Source: Malaya genurostris
Taxonomy: Eukaryota > Arthropoda > Insecta > Diptera > Culicidae
Reading direction: 5' to 3'
DNA: 64,000 bases
Assembly (NCBI RefSeq): GCF_030247185.1
Contig: NC_080571.1
Location: 7,747,001-7,811,000, forward strand
In this document: positions 22,645 through 34,738 of the stretch, in pieces
How the letters are laid out: every line of letters starts with the position of its first letter
Numbering within the stretch: position 1 is the stretch's first letter
Program-made: the position numbers and the translations under genes
The notes under the pieces: model-generated
The model's input: the letters and a program-made list of their open reading frames with translations, nothing else
Databases searched by the model: none
What the model was told of the DNA's origin: nothing

Positions 22645-23289
22645 TTCATGTGTTTGAAATTGGGGGTACCGTGTCGAAATTGGCTGTTCACGGTGAAGGT
22701 TGATCATGTGTAGGATGTAGAATTATTCAGTTTCGTATATGGTGCCAGTGTAAGATCTGGTACAGATACCGAAACTTTAACTGGCACTGAAATTAGAGCA
22801 AGGATAAATTTGAGGTTGAATTAAGATTGAAATTGAGATTAAGATGGAATGACAGGTACTGCTAAGTATCTTCGTTCCAGTAAATCTTAGGTTTGTCTAC
22901 AGTATTTAGTATACAACAGATCACATTTTATACCATAGCGTAATTTTATGATGATTTCTATACCAAACTACAAGCAATCGCGGACAATGTTGATCTAGTT
23001 TTTCACATTTGATGAAATCTGCAGCCGAATCTCATCGAATGCTAGAGGATGCTATCGGTCCTATAGAAAGCAACATGGAAGAGCTGGCTTCAACGCGTCA
23101 AAAGTGATCATTTTTATGTGAGAAACTAACTTTGTACGTCAAAGACTATAAAAAAATAGGACACCGAATTTCAGGCATTATTGGACGAAGAAGACTCGCG
23201 AATTTGAATAATGCCTACAATTCGGTGTCCGGTATCTATTGATAATAATATTCGTGTTGATAATTTATCTCAGCTAGTACTGCCTTGAT
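22645..23289. other. Intergenic, no gene recognised
   Basis: No convincing ORF. A short stretch 'caccgaatttcaggcatta' / 'taatgcctacaattcggtg' at 23162-23231 is an imperfect inverted repeat. Confidence 0.4.
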
Positions 23290-23340
23290 TAATGGAATGG
23301 ATTTCTTAAATCTCAATCAGTTCAATTTACATGCGGGCGT

Positions 23341-23775
23341 GTCCTTGAATTGGTTTTCGGTTCAACTGAACAAAAATTGTGTATTGAGGAATCAACTGCT
23401 CATCTCCTACCGATTGATATCCACCCCCCCCCCCCCCCTTTGGTAATTTCGATGCAACCATCCACTGTTGAACCTCCTGTAAGAGCCTTAGCTAGTAATG
23501 TCTGGTCTCTGAACTACCGAAAGATCGATTTTTCAGCGTTGACAAGTTATTTACTCCATCTTGATTGGCAAACATTGTTTGCACAACTGGCTTGCTGCAA
23601 ATCTTCCCGTTACACGTAGACCGATTACCCCACCTTGGAGTACATCACTACTGCGTTCTTTGCGCCGAAAACGAAATGCCTGTCAGCGTAAACTTCGTCG
23701 TAGACGTTCGACTGTCACTGCTCACGATTTCCATGCCGCTAGCATTGCATATCGGAATCTTAATGCTGCCTTATA
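23341..23775 (+). pseudogene. LINE ORF2, endonuclease end and linker (part 1)
   Basis: The frame reads DLVFGS-like MVFGSTEQKLCIEES, then LLPIDIHPPPPPLVISM. This corresponds to the end of an apurinic-type endonuclease (typically DLVF...DHHPL in this group). It contains a 15-C run (23424-23438) that is probably slippage-prone. After LDWQTLF the frame shifts and continues as PPWSTSLLRSLRRKRNACQR and YRNLNAALY, the Arg-rich linker that precedes the reverse transcriptase in CR1/Jockey LINEs. It stops exactly at the mariner insertion (TA at 23776-23777). Confidence 0.8.
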
Positions 23776-23845
23776 TAACAGTTCGGCTGAAAAGTTCGTA
23801 TCGTTTAATAGAAACACACATTTTTTTTGCCAAAATTCGTTTTTA

Positions 23846-24869
23846 TTAGTCAACATAGTTGCCATCAGAGGCGATACAGCGATTATAGCGATCTTCCAAC
23901 TTTTCGATACCATTTTTGTAGTACGATTTGTCCTTTGCCTCAAAATAGGTCTCAGTTTCAGCAATTACCTCTTCATTGCTTCTAAATTTTTTACCAGCGA
24001 GCATTCTTTTGAGGTCTGAGAACAGGAAAAAGTCACTGGGGGCCAAATCTGGAGAATACGGTGGATGAGGGAGCAATTCGAAGCCCAATTCGTTCAATTT
24101 CAGCATGGTTTTCATCGACTTGTGACACGGTGCATTGTCTTGATGAAACAAAACTTTTTTCTTCTTCAAATGAGGCCTTTTTTTTTCAAATTTCGTCCTT
24201 TAAACGCTCTAATAACGCTATATAATAGTCACTGTTGATGGTTTTTCCCTTTTCAAGGTAGTCGATGAAAATTATACCATGCGAATCCAAAAATACAGAC
24301 GCCATAACCTTACCGGCCGATTGTTGAGTCTTTCCACGCTTTGGGTTCGGTTCATCGCGTGCAGTCCACTCAGCTGACTGTCGATTGGACTCCGGAGTGA
24401 AGTGATGGAGCCATGTTTCGTCCATTGTTATATATCGACGAAAAAAATCGGTTTTATTTCGATATAACAGCTCCAAACACTGCTCAGAATCATCAATTCG
24501 TTGTTGTTTTTGATCGATTGTGAGCTCACGCGGCACCCATTTTGCACAAAGCTTTCTCATATCCAAATATTCGTGAATAATATGTCCAACACGTTCCTTT
24601 GATATCTTTAGGGTGTATATGATATGGTTTGATATGAAAATCATTTTGTAGATTTTTTTCACGTTTTCATCGGTAACAGCCTCTTTTGGACGTCCACTGC
24701 GTTCATCGTCTTCGGTGCTCATATGACCAGTACGAAATTTTGCAAACCACTTACGAAATGTTGCTTCGCCCGGTGCAGAGTCTGGATAACACTCATCAAG
24801 CCATTTTTTGGTATCGGCGGCACTTTTTTTCATCAAAAAGTAGTGTTTCATCAACACACGAAATTCCTT
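23846..24869 (-). pseudogene. mariner DD34D transposase, frameshifted and split from its start
   Basis: Reading on the minus strand from about 24869: KEFRVLMKHYFLMKKSAAD, then LDECYPDSAPGEATFRKWF (paired helix-turn-helix region), SGRPKEAV (linker), YITMDETWLHHF (first Asp), a one-base frameshift near 24190, then FHQDNAPCHKS (second Asp), and SPDLAPSDFFLF (third Asp, 34 residues after the second: DD34D). It ends at 23846. Total length is close to the roughly 345 residues usual for mariner. The start codon and the first few residues are cut off by the family-M insertion. With only one frameshift besides the insertion it is a fairly young copy. Confidence 0.92.
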
Positions 24870-25529
24870 TTTGGCTTTCTCTATAGAAAGGTATTAGAAT
24901 TGCTGGAGAAACCGACTTTCGAACGGAGCCTCGGAGACCCATAGTGTTATATACCATTCGACTCAGTTCGACGAGATCGGAAAATGTCTGTGTGTATGTG
25001 TGTGTGTGCACTTTTAGAAGATATTTGAACGCGCTCAATTTTCTCAGAGATGGCTGAACCGATTTTAACAAACTTGGGCTCGTTTGAAAGCTCCTATTGG
25101 ACCATTGATCAAGTTCGAAGAGCAAATGGCTGTGACTTTTGGTTCCGGAGATATGATTGTATAAGTGACGTAACCGACAAAAAGCGTTGTATTTGAACGC
25201 GCTCAATTTTCTCAGAGATGGCTGAACCGATTTTAACAAACTTGGGCTCGTTTGAAAGCAACTGTCGAATCATTGATCAAGTTCGAAATCAAATGGCTGT
25301 GACTTTTGGTTCCAGATATATGATGGTATAAGTGACGTAACCGACAAAACACGTTGATTTTTACCGCTCTTATATATATAAGGGTGCCAAAATTTTGGGA
25401 TCAACTCTATTTTCGTAAAGTTCTAGTGCTCAAAAGTTTAAGCACCTCGAAAAAAGCCTTCATGCAAAATTTGACCTAAATCGGACATGCTTAAGGGGTG
25501 CTGGCCGGTGTTAAAGGTTTGACAATTTT

Positions 25530-25850
25530 TGATCTTGAAAAAGCACCATAGGAAGAAGTACATGAAATTTCGAAAATCGAAAAATTTTTTTGATGCCAAA
25601 ACTCTTAAAACTGCATAAAACATCGAAATTTAGTGTCATCTCAAAAAAAAATTTTTTGAAAAAATTTTGATATTTTATATAGTCCCAAAAAGTCGACTTT
25701 TTCAAACATTTTTTTTTTCGAGATGACACTAAATCTCGACGTTTCATGCAATTCTAAGCCGTTTGGCATCTAACATTTTTTTTCGATTTCGAGAATTTCA
25801 TGTACTCCCCCCTATGATGATTTTTCAAGATATATGAAAATTCCACTAAG
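25530..25850. repeat. Imperfect inverted repeat within family-M DNA
   Basis: The left arm (about 25530-25655) contains 'catgaaatttcgaaaatcg' and 'aaatttagtgtcatctc'. The right arm (about 25705-25845) contains their inverses, 'gagatgacactaaatc' and 'cgatttcgagaatttcatg'. About 50 bp of AT-rich loop separates them. Confidence 0.7.
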
Positions 25851-25972
25851 TGGACTGAGAAGGCTTTTTTGCCTTTCTCATATAGAAAAGTTATGCAATC
25901 ACTTGAAAAACCGACTAGTGAAAATTGGCCAAGTGTCATATACCATTCGACTCAGTTCATCGAGCTGAGCAA

Positions 25973-25976
<4 letters not shown>

Positions 25977-26012
<36 letters not shown>

Positions 26013-26021
26013 TGTGTATGT
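25977..26021. repeat. (TG)n microsatellite
   Basis: An uninterrupted TG run of more than 12 units, followed by TATG-interrupted units, at the position where most family-M copies carry a TG/CA-rich tract. Confidence 0.85.
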
Positions 26022-27147
26022 GTCAAATAATCTCACTAGGTTTTCTCGGAGATGGCTGAACCGATTTTGACAAACTTAGATTCAAATGAAAGGTCTCGTG
26101 GTCCCATACGGAATTCCTGAATTTCATCTGGATCCGACTTCCGGTTCCGGAGTTATAGAGTAAAGTGTGTTCAATATTGTACACCGTCACTTAAACCGGC
26201 GAAACAAAAAACGTAAAAAAAATCCTAAACTGGTCTCAAAACTACACAAATCGATAGTCATTATCAGTAGGCAACTAAACAAACCGATTCCGGCTATCCT
26301 GGTTCCCGGTATCCGGTTCCGGAAGTACCGGAAATAGTCGTCATGTATACCAAAATGGATCTCACTCACTTTTCTCAGCGATGGTTTGACCGATTTCCAC
26401 AAACTTAGATTCAAATGAAAGGTCTCGTGGTCCCATACGGAATTCCTGAATTTCATCCGGATCCGACTTCCGGTTCCGGAGTTATAGGGTAAAGTGTGTT
26501 CAATATTGTACACCGTCACTTAAACCGGCGAAACAAAAAACGTTAAAAAAATTCTAAACTACACAAATCGATAGTCATTATCAGTAGGCAACTAAACAAA
26601 CCGATTCCGGCTATGCTGGTTCCCGGTATCCGGTTCCGGAAGTACAAATAGAATACCACAATATTATATGTACATGAGAAAGGTATCATTACACCACTAG
26701 GTGGATTAAAACAGGTTTTTTTAGATTAGCATCACTGTTCTCATACAAATAGGCAACGCAAATGTCAAGCACTAGTTTGGGAAAATGATGCTGACTGTGT
26801 GACATAAACACTGAAGCATGCTTTTGTGAACTACTCGAATCAATCTGAATCAATTGGTGTCAAAATTAGTATCCGAATTTTTTTAATAAAAGTATGAAAT
26901 ATATTTTCATGAGACTGTTATGAAAGAAGAGAAAGGCATTATCACACCACTAGGTGGATTAAGAAGGGTTTTTTCACAATAACAAAAGTAGCTTCACTCA
27001 AAATGCAACATCTCACAAACTAATAATCAGACAGCTGTCAAATTTATACACGTATCTTTTGAAGGTTGGTACTAACTGAAAATGGTATGGATTTAATTCT
27101 AGTGGCGCCCTCTCATAGAAACGATACGAACTTTTCAGCCGATCTGT

Positions 27148-28887
27148 TAGGTCTTATGTTCTTCAAGTTCAATCTGGATTGCGATGTAACCCCAAAGGGT
27201 TCTATAACTCCGTTAATTCGAAAAGGAAAACATCAAATGTACCTCCTAATGTCTACCTTGAAGAAGTGACAGCATCTTCTACAGCCACTGCTGGTGAACT
27301 ATTTGCAAAACACTTTGCCTCTGTGTTTACTTCCTGCTCTGCATCTGACTCTGAGTTGACCTCAGTACTAACTACTAAGCCGCATTTAAACACCTTTAAT
27401 GTGTCACCTGATATGGTACTTAGCGCTGCCAGAAAGCTTAAAAGCTCATTTTCTCCTGGTCCTGATGGAATTCCTGCTGTTATTTACCGCCGCTGTGCAG
27501 CTTCTTTATCGGTACCATTATCTCAAATCTTCAACCAATCTCTTAATGAGACAAAGTTTCCCGATATTTGGAAACAATCCTACATGTTTCCTGTGTTTAA
27601 AAATGGAGATAGACGGAATGTCCAACAGTATCGTGGAATTACGAATCTTTCGACAGGAAGTAAAATATTTGAAATCATCGTCAATCAATTTATTCTCCGT
27701 CGTATCGCTAGCTACATTTCAACTGACCAGCATGGATTCATGCCAGGCCGTTCGGTTTTAACGAATTTACTGCAATTTACGTCAACATGTATCGACCAAA
27801 TGGAGAATAAATTACAGGAGGATGTTATATACACTGACCTGAAAGCAGCCTTCGATCGTATTGACCATGAAGTTCTTCTTCGCGAATTCAGTCTGCTCGG
27901 AGCCACACACAAGCTAACTTCCTGGCTACGGTCTTACCTTACCCACAGAATCATTCGTGTAAAACTGGGTTCTTGCGAATCATCCGCATTTACCAATGGA
28001 TCAGGAGTACCACAGGGTAGTAATCTGGGTCCCCTGCTTTTCATACTCTTTTTTAATGATGTAGCTTCCGTTTTGGGTACTGGATGTAAACTAATATTTG
28101 CTGACGATCTCAAACTCTATTTGGCAGTGAATTCGACCGAAGACTGCGTTCGATTGCAAACACTATTGAATAGCTTTGTGGATTGGTGTCGAACAAATCA
28201 GCTGACCGTTAGCATCGCTAAATGCGCCGTAATGACTTTCCATAGGAAGAGCGATCCGATCAGCTTCAGTTACAGCATTGATGGTATACTGTTACGTAGA
28301 GTCAATGAAATCAGTGATCTTGGCATTATATTGGACCACAAACATGGCTCATATAACTAAAAAGCGAATCGACAACTGGGATTCATATCTAAAATATTCC
28401 GTGACTTTACGAATCCATGTTGATTAAAATCCCTTTATTGCTCCTTAGTTTGGCCAATTCTTGAGTTTTCATCGCCAGTTTGGAATCCGTATCAGTTAAC
28501 TTGGTGCCTAAAACTAGAAAGAATTCAGAAAAGATTCATACGATTAGCTCTCAGGAATATACCTTGGCGTGACCCGCAGAACCTACCGCCATATCAAGAT
28601 CGTTGTCAGCTATTGAATCTTGAATCATTGGAACGTCGTCGTCGTCGTATTCAACAAGCCTTAACAGTTGCGAAAATTCTGAATGGTGAAATTGATGCAC
28701 CTGAACTACTATCCCATTTGGATCTTCGAGCCACTAGAAGAACCCGCAATGTGTCGTTATTATCAACGAGGTTTCGTCGGACGAGCTATGGATATCACGA
28801 ACCAGTCTCTTCCATGATACGTACTTTTTCACGAGCAGAGTGTACCTTCGAGTTTGGCGACTCATCAAAAAAATTTGCATCCTCTAT
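27148..28887 (+). pseudogene. LINE ORF2 reverse transcriptase (part 2)
   Basis: Directly after the mariner the frame reads RSYVLQVQSGLRCNPKGF, then TAGELFAKHFASVF, SFSPGPDGIPAVIYRRC, FPDIWKQSYMFPVFKNGDR, YRGITNLSTGSKIFE and QHGFMPGRSVLTNLL. VIYTDLKAAFDRIDHEVLL (motif A with catalytic Asp), SGVPQGSNLGPLLFILFFND (motif B) and LIFADDLKLYL (motif C, FADD) follow. The palm is therefore complete in the open frame to 28360. A frameshift near 28345 then leads through stop-broken sequence to a second open frame (28613 on) carrying LERRRRRIQQALTVAKIL and TSYGYHEPVSSMIRTF, the LINE C-terminal domain. It ends in the hAT target site at 28880-28887. Confidence 0.9.
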
Positions 28888-29299
28888 CAGTGTTGCGAAA
28901 ATATCAAATAATCAAATCTCACCGCTGCAGAAAATCATGCGCGATTTTCGACAGCGATTATCACTATCTACAATATCAATGATAATTGTGATCACTCGAA
29001 GTGAGTATGGAAAATATCACACCCCGTCCAATATCACCATAGTGATGTTTCGTAAACTCACACATGATTATAAATTATCATCATTGAAAATCATTCTCAC
29101 AATTATCAGCCATGCAAAGATTTTCACTATCACATGGTGATATTCAATGAGGTGAGTGAAGTTTTGAAAATCAATTTCAACCAAATCTTATCATGCAGTA
29201 TGATTATTTTTGGAATGGGTGGTGTCGAATCTCGATGTCTGAAGTAATTTGAAATTGTTGATAGTGAAATTCGGTTCGTAAAAATTCATCTAAACCCAT

Positions 29300-30075
29300 G
29301 GCAATATGGATATTTTTGAAACGGGTATGATGAGTAGATGTTAAATATCGATGTCTGGAGTCATTTTGAAATCCAAGATGGCGGCTCTCGGATCATGAAA
29401 ATTCATCTGAAACCATGCAATATGGGTATTTTTGGAACGGGTACGATGAGTAGATGTTGAATATTGGTGTCTGAAGTGATTTTGAAATCCAAGATGGCGG
29501 CTTTCGGTTCATGAAAATTCAACTAAACCCATGCAATATGGGTATTTTTGGAACGGGTATGATGAGTAGATGTTGAATATGGGTGTCTGGAGTCATTTTG
29601 AAATCCAACATGGTGGCTCTCGGTTCATGAAAATTCAACTAAACCCATGCAATATGGGTATTTTTGGAACGGGTATGATGAGTAGATGTTGAATATTGAT
29701 GTCTGGAGTCATTTTGAAATCCAAGATGGCGGCTTTCGGTTCATGAAAATTTATCTAAACCCATGCAATATGGGTATTTTTGGAACGGGTATGATGAGTA
29801 GATGTTGAATATTGATGTCTGGAGTCATTTTGAAATCCAACATGGCGGCTTTCGGTTCATGAAAATTCATCTAAACCCATGCAATATGGGTATTTTTGGA
29901 ACGGGTATGATGAGTAGATGTTGAATATGGGTGTCTGGAGTCATTTTGAAATCCAACATGGTGGCTCTCGGTTCATGAAAATTCAACTAAACCCATGCAA
30001 TATGGGTATTTTTGGAACGGGTATGATGAGTAGATGTTGAATATTGATGTCTGGAGTCATTTTGAAATCCAAGAT
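29300..30075 (+). repeat. 116-bp tandem array, left arm (7 monomers)
   Basis: The marker GATGAGTAGATG occurs at 29329, 29445, 29561, 29677, 29793, 29909 and 30025, always exactly 116 bp apart. Monomers carry 'ccatgcaatatgggtattt' and 'aagatggcggctttcggtt' phrases. Differences between monomers are mostly substitutions. The array stops mid-unit at 30075. Confidence 0.97.
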
Positions 30076-31066
30076 CAGCAATAAAAATATACTACGAAAG
30101 TAAGAAAATTGTTTGAAGTGATAGATTAAACATAGCAAATTTTCGAAAATATGTATAATTGGATTGTGTTAGTTTTCAATCGCCAATCATTTGGTTGACA
30201 GCAACCAATTTGATGTCAACAATTCGACTACCAGAATGCTCAACAAACGAGTTCCTTACTTTTCCCAAGCTTTAGAACAGTAGTATTGGTTCAAGTGCAA
30301 TATTTGCAGAACTGTCGATGATAAATTTTTGATAGTGATTCTTAAATAAATGTCTGCTTTCGCACAATGAATTCAAATCTACAATACCGTCTCGAAGTGT
30401 TGCACTAATTTTTCAAAGAAAATTGTCCGTTTTTATTCGAAATTTGAAAAAAATTACCTCTATAAACAAACGGTAAGTAATGTCGGAAACATTACTGCAA
30501 AATCGACGTTAATGCGCAATAGCCTGCACAGTTGTCTTCTAGTAGACCTACAAGCTTATGAAATTAGAATTTAGAGATGCAGATTATAGCGACAAAATTA
30601 CAAGGTTGTGTAGCAGATACTACCAATCACGGTGACGTTTAATATTTTCAATTCACACTTAATGCCATTTAATATATAGTAAATGGTTAATTGATGAGTG
30701 TTACTTGCCGCTAGATGACACTCAACTCCCGAAAAAGTTAAAACTCCGTGGTTTTCACTTCAGTTTTGGTGGGTAAAACACGGTGATAGATTGCATTCAC
30801 GAGAATAAAATACCAACACCAAAAAAGAACTTCCATGCACTGTCCACCCTTCTGGCATCAGTTGTAGTTTCTTTCCTCTTTCAAATTCATCATTTCTCCG
30901 TTTTTAACAACAAAAATATTGAATGCAACACTGGAACCTGCAGAAAAATCCGACCGAAACACAGCGAAACAACGCAGAGCAACAAAGAAATACAATCGCA
31001 CGCGACGAGCGTTCTACACAAACTAAGTTCAAATTTTTCGAAAAATTTTCATAAACTAGAAGTTCA
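30076..31066. other. Unique core of the hAT-like element
   Basis: About 990 bp of AT-rich sequence between the two opposed arrays. No transposase motif is seen. The ORF from 30783 only becomes long because it runs into the right-hand array. Confidence 0.6.
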
Positions 31067-32745
31067 CATTTTGGATATCAAAATGACTCCAGACATCGAT
31101 AATCGACACCTACTCATCATACCCGTTCCAAAAATACCCATATTGCATGGGTTTAGTTGAATTTTCATGAACCGAGAACCACCATGTTGGATTTCAAAAT
31201 CACTTCAGACACCAATATTCAACATCTACTCATCATACCCGTTCCAAAAATACCCATATTGCATGGTTTCAGATGAATTTTCATGAACCAAGAGCCGCCA
31301 TCTTCTATTTCAAAATGACTTCAGACACCAATATTCAACATCTACTCATCATATCCGTTCCAAAAATACCCATATTGCATGGGTTTAGTTGAATTTTCAT
31401 GAACCGAGAACCACCATGTTGGATTTCAAAATCACTTCAGACACCAATATTCAACATCTACTCATCATACCCGTTCCAAAAATACCCATATTGCATGGTT
31501 TCAGATGAATTTTCATGAACCAAGAGCCGCCATCTTCTATTTCAAAATGACTTCAGATACCAATATTCAACATCTACTCATCATATCCGTTCCAAAAATA
31601 CCCATATTGCATGGGTTTAGTTGAATTTTCATGGACCGAGAGCCACCATGTTGGATTTCAAAATGACTCCAGACATCAATATTCAACACCTACTCATCAT
31701 ACCCGTTCCAAAAATACCCATATTGCATGGGTTTAGTTGAATTTTCATGAACCGAGAGCCGCCATGTTGGATTTCAAAATGACTCCAGACATCAATATTC
31801 AACATCTACTCATCATACCCGTTCCAAAAATACCCATATTGCATGGGTTTAGTTGAATTTTCATGAACCGAGAGCCGCCATGTTGGATTTCAAAATGACT
31901 CCAGACATCAATATTCAACACCTACTCATCATACCCGTTCCAAAAATACCCATATTGCATGGGTTTAGATGAATTTTCATGAACCGAAAGCCGCCATCTT
32001 GGATTTCAAAATGACTCCAGACATCAATATTCAACATCTACTCATCATACCCGTTCCAAAAATACCCATATTGCATGGGTTTAGTTGAATTTTCATGAAC
32101 CGAAAGCCGCCATCTTGGATTTCAAAATGACTCCAGACATCAATATTCAACATCTACTCATCATACCCGTTCCAAAAATACCCATATTGCATGGGTTTAG
32201 TTGAATTTTCATGAACCGAGAGCCGCCATGTTGGATTTCAAAATGACTCCAGACATCAATATTCAACATCTACTCATCATACCCGTTCCAAAAATACCCA
32301 TATTGCATGGGTTTAGATGAATTTTCATGAACCGAAAGCCGCCATCTTGGATTTCAAAATGACTCCAGACATCAATATTCAACATCTACTCATCATACCC
32401 GTTCCAAAAATACCCATATTGCATGGGTTTAGTTGAATTTTCATGAACCGAGAGCCGCCATGTTGGATTTCAAAATGACTCCAGACATCAATATTCAACA
32501 CCTACTCATCATACCCGTTCTAAAAACACCCATATTGCATGGGTTTCGTTGAATTTTCATGAACCGAGAGCCGCCATCTTGGATTTCAAAATGACTCCAG
32601 ACACCAATATTCAACACCTACTCATCATACCCGTTCCAAAAATACCCATATTGCATGGGTTTAGTTGAATTTTCATGAACCGAGAGCCGCCATGTTGGAT
32701 TTCAAAATAACTCCAGACATCGATAATCAACATCTACTCATCATA
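31067..32745 (-). repeat. 116-bp tandem array, right arm (15 monomers, inverted)
   Basis: The marker CTACTCATC occurs first at 31110 and last at 32734. That is 14 intervals of exactly 116 bp, hence 15 monomers in inverse orientation to the left array. At the left of this array pairs of adjacent monomers alternate in type ('gaaccgagaaccacc' and 'gaaccaagagccgcc'), implying 232-bp higher-order duplication. Confidence 0.97.
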
Positions 32746-33251
32746 CCCATTCCAAAAATACCAATATTGCATGGGTTTTGATAAAATTTTACGAACCGAA
32801 ATTCACTATCATCAATTTCAAATAACTTCAGACAATGATTTTCGACACCACCCGTTCCAAAAATAATCATACTGCATGTTAAGATTTGGTTGAAATTGAT
32901 TTTCAATACCACACTCACCTCACGGAATATCACCATGTGGTAGTGAAAATCGCGCATGGGTGATAATCGTGATAATGCTTTTGAATGATAATCATGTGTG
33001 AGTTTACGAAACATCGCTAAAGTGAGATTGAACGGGTGATGATTTCCCCCATACTCAGCGGTGATATTTGATGTTTTGAAAATTTCGCACACCGATATTA
33101 AGTGATAATCGTTTTCTAATATCATTCTCAGAATATCAAATGATTTTCTTCATGATGTTCGGCGATGATTTTGTAAGTGATAATCACCAACAATTATTAT
33201 CGGCGATAATAACTGATTTTTGATATTTTGAGAATGATAATGCCAACACTG

Positions 33252-33281
33252 TCCTCTATACGAAGACTACAATTACTGTGA
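33252..33281 (+). pseudogene. LINE ORF2, last codons and stop (part 3)
   Basis: After the hAT-like element and its duplicated TCCTCTAT, the LINE frame continues SSIRRLQLL and stops with TGA at 33279-33281. This is equivalent in position to the IKRLFHCYLLD-stop end of the other LINE copy at 20018. It is followed by LINE 3' UTR up to about 33351. Confidence 0.82.
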
Positions 33282-33351
33282 TATTTATGTATACTATTTA
33301 TTGGTGTTTGTATGAGTAACGTATAATGTTTGTATAGTTTTATTTTTTAAA

Positions 33352-34738
33352 ACCTGCCTTTCTCATATCAATCATACTATCATATATAATACTGCGATTC
33401 TTGAAAGAATAACCGAAATCGGTTTGTTTGACCGTCTACTGATAAAAACTATCAATTGGAAAAGATTTGAGGTCTGTTTAGAAAATTATTTATGGTTTTT
33501 CCCCATTTTCAGTGATGGTATACAATTTTAACCCACTTTACTCTATATTTCCGGATCCGGAAGTCGGATCCAAATAATATTCAGGAATTTTATATGGGCC
33601 CACAAGACCTTTCATTTGAATCTAAGTTTGTGAAAATCGGTCGCGCCATCTATGAGAAAAGTTGGAACACATATTTTCTTTTTTTTTGCGCATTTTACCC
33701 CATAACTCTCGAACCGGAAGTCGAATTCAAATAATATTCAGAAATTTTTTATGGGACCTCAAGACCTTTCATTTGAATCTAAGTTTGTGAAAATCGGTTC
33801 AGCCATCTCCGAGAAAAGTTAGTGCAAAAAAACGTTACATACACACATACGCACATACACACACACACACACGAACTGAGTCGAATGGTATATGATACTC
33901 GGTTCAAAAGTTGGTTTTCACAGTGATTGCATAACCTTTCTATATGAGGAAGGCAAAAAAAAAATTTTCTTCGATTCTTAAAAGAATAACCGAAATCGGT
34001 TTGTTTGTCCGTCTACTGATAAAAACCATCAAATTGGAAAAGATTTGAGGTCAGTTTAGAAAATTATTTTAGGGTTTTTCCCCATTTTCAGTGATGGTAT
34101 ACAATTTTAAACACACTTTACCCTATATTTCCGGATCCGGAAGTCGGATCCGCATGAAATTCAGGAATAACGCATGGGACCACAGGACCTTTCATTTGAA
34201 CCTAAGTTTGTGAAAATCGGTCGCGCCATCTATGAGAAAAGTTAGAACACATATTTTCTTTTTTTGCACATTTTACCCCATAACTCCCGAACCGGAAGTC
34301 GGATCCAAATAATATTTAGGAATTTTTTATGGGACTTCAAGACCTTTCATTTGAATCTAAGTTTATGAAAATCGATTCAGCTATCTCTGAGAAAAGTTAA
34401 TGCACTTATTTTCACAATTTTTTGCACATTTTACCCCATAATTCCGGAACCGGAAGTCGGATCCAAATAATATTCAGGAATTTTGTACGGGACCACGAGA
34501 CCTTTCATTTGAATCTAAGTTTGTGAAAATCGGTTCAGCCATCTCCGAGAAAAGTTAGTGCAAAAAAACGTTACATACACACATACGCACATACACACAC
34601 ACACATACACACAGACAGACATTTTGCGTACTCGACGAACTGAGTCGAATGGTATATGACACTCGGCCCTCCGGGCCTCGGTTCAAAAGTCGGTTTTCAC
34701 AGTGATTGCATAACCTTTCTATATGAGAAAGGTAAAAA
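33352..34738 (-). mobile_element. Two family-M copies in tandem, reverse orientation, in the LINE 3' UTR
   Basis: On the plus strand the first copy runs from CCTGCCTTTCTCATAT to 'gattgcataacctttctat' at about 33950, and the second from about 33967 to 34735 with the same ending. Both carry the reverse signature 'cgaactgagtcgaatggta' and repeated 'cccataa(c/t)tcc(c/g)gaaccgg' modules. CA-rich microsatellites lie at 33844-33880 and 34572-34615. The copies resemble each other closely, suggesting a local duplication. They separate the LINE 3' UTR start from its end. Confidence 0.75.

Larger units (their letters stand above)
24870..26970 (+). mobile_element. Family-M repeat inserted in the mariner, with a second copy nested inside
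   Basis: It begins with CTTTCTCTATAGAAAGG after a T-run of the mariner and carries the family phrase 'accattcgactcagttcg' at about 24954. It ends with GAAAGGCATTATCACACC and 'actaggtggattaagaagg' at about 26933-26963. Another complete-looking copy (GCCTTTCTCATATAGAAAAG at 25870 to 'ggtggattaaaacagg' at 26716) lies inside. Internal modules with 'acttccggttccggagtta' and 'aaaggtctcgtggtcccat' repeat about every 330 bp (26090 and 26420). No coding capacity. Confidence 0.75.
23778..27147 (-). mobile_element. mariner (DD34D) transposon inserted in the LINE, itself interrupted
   Basis: The TIRs are ACAG(T/A)TCGGCTGAAAAGTTC... at 23778 and its inverse ending at 27147, identical for 28 of 29 bases. 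TA duplications are at 23776-23777 and 27148-27149. The transposase reads on the minus strand, 3' end at the left. The 5' leader of the element is found at about 26971-27147, separated from the start of the transposase by a family-M insertion (24870-26970). Without that insertion the element would be about 1.27 kb, the normal mariner size. Confidence 0.92.
28888..33251. mobile_element. hAT-like non-autonomous element with opposed 116-bp monomer arrays
   Basis: The termini are CAGTGTTGCGAAAATATC (left) and, inverted, CAGTGTTGGCATTATC (right). The flanking 8-bp target duplication TCCTCTAT is perfect (28880-28887 and 33252-33259), as in the hAT superfamily. Inverted subterminal regions of about 430-510 bp (28888-29315 and about 32745-33251) enclose two tandem arrays of the same 116-bp monomer in opposite orientation and a unique core of about 990 bp. 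No transposase is present; ORFs within it are by-products of the periodic sequence. It sits in the last codons of the LINE. Confidence 0.9.

Noticed and set aside
30783..31160. 125-codon ORF running into the right 116-bp array
   Set aside because: Its length is a by-product of periodic sequence. The composition is not protein-like, and the C-terminal third is the repeat monomer.
32727..33125. 132-codon minus-strand ORF at the right end of the hAT-like element
   Set aside because: It covers the last monomer and subterminal repeat, with no recognisable transposase motif and no match in the left arm.
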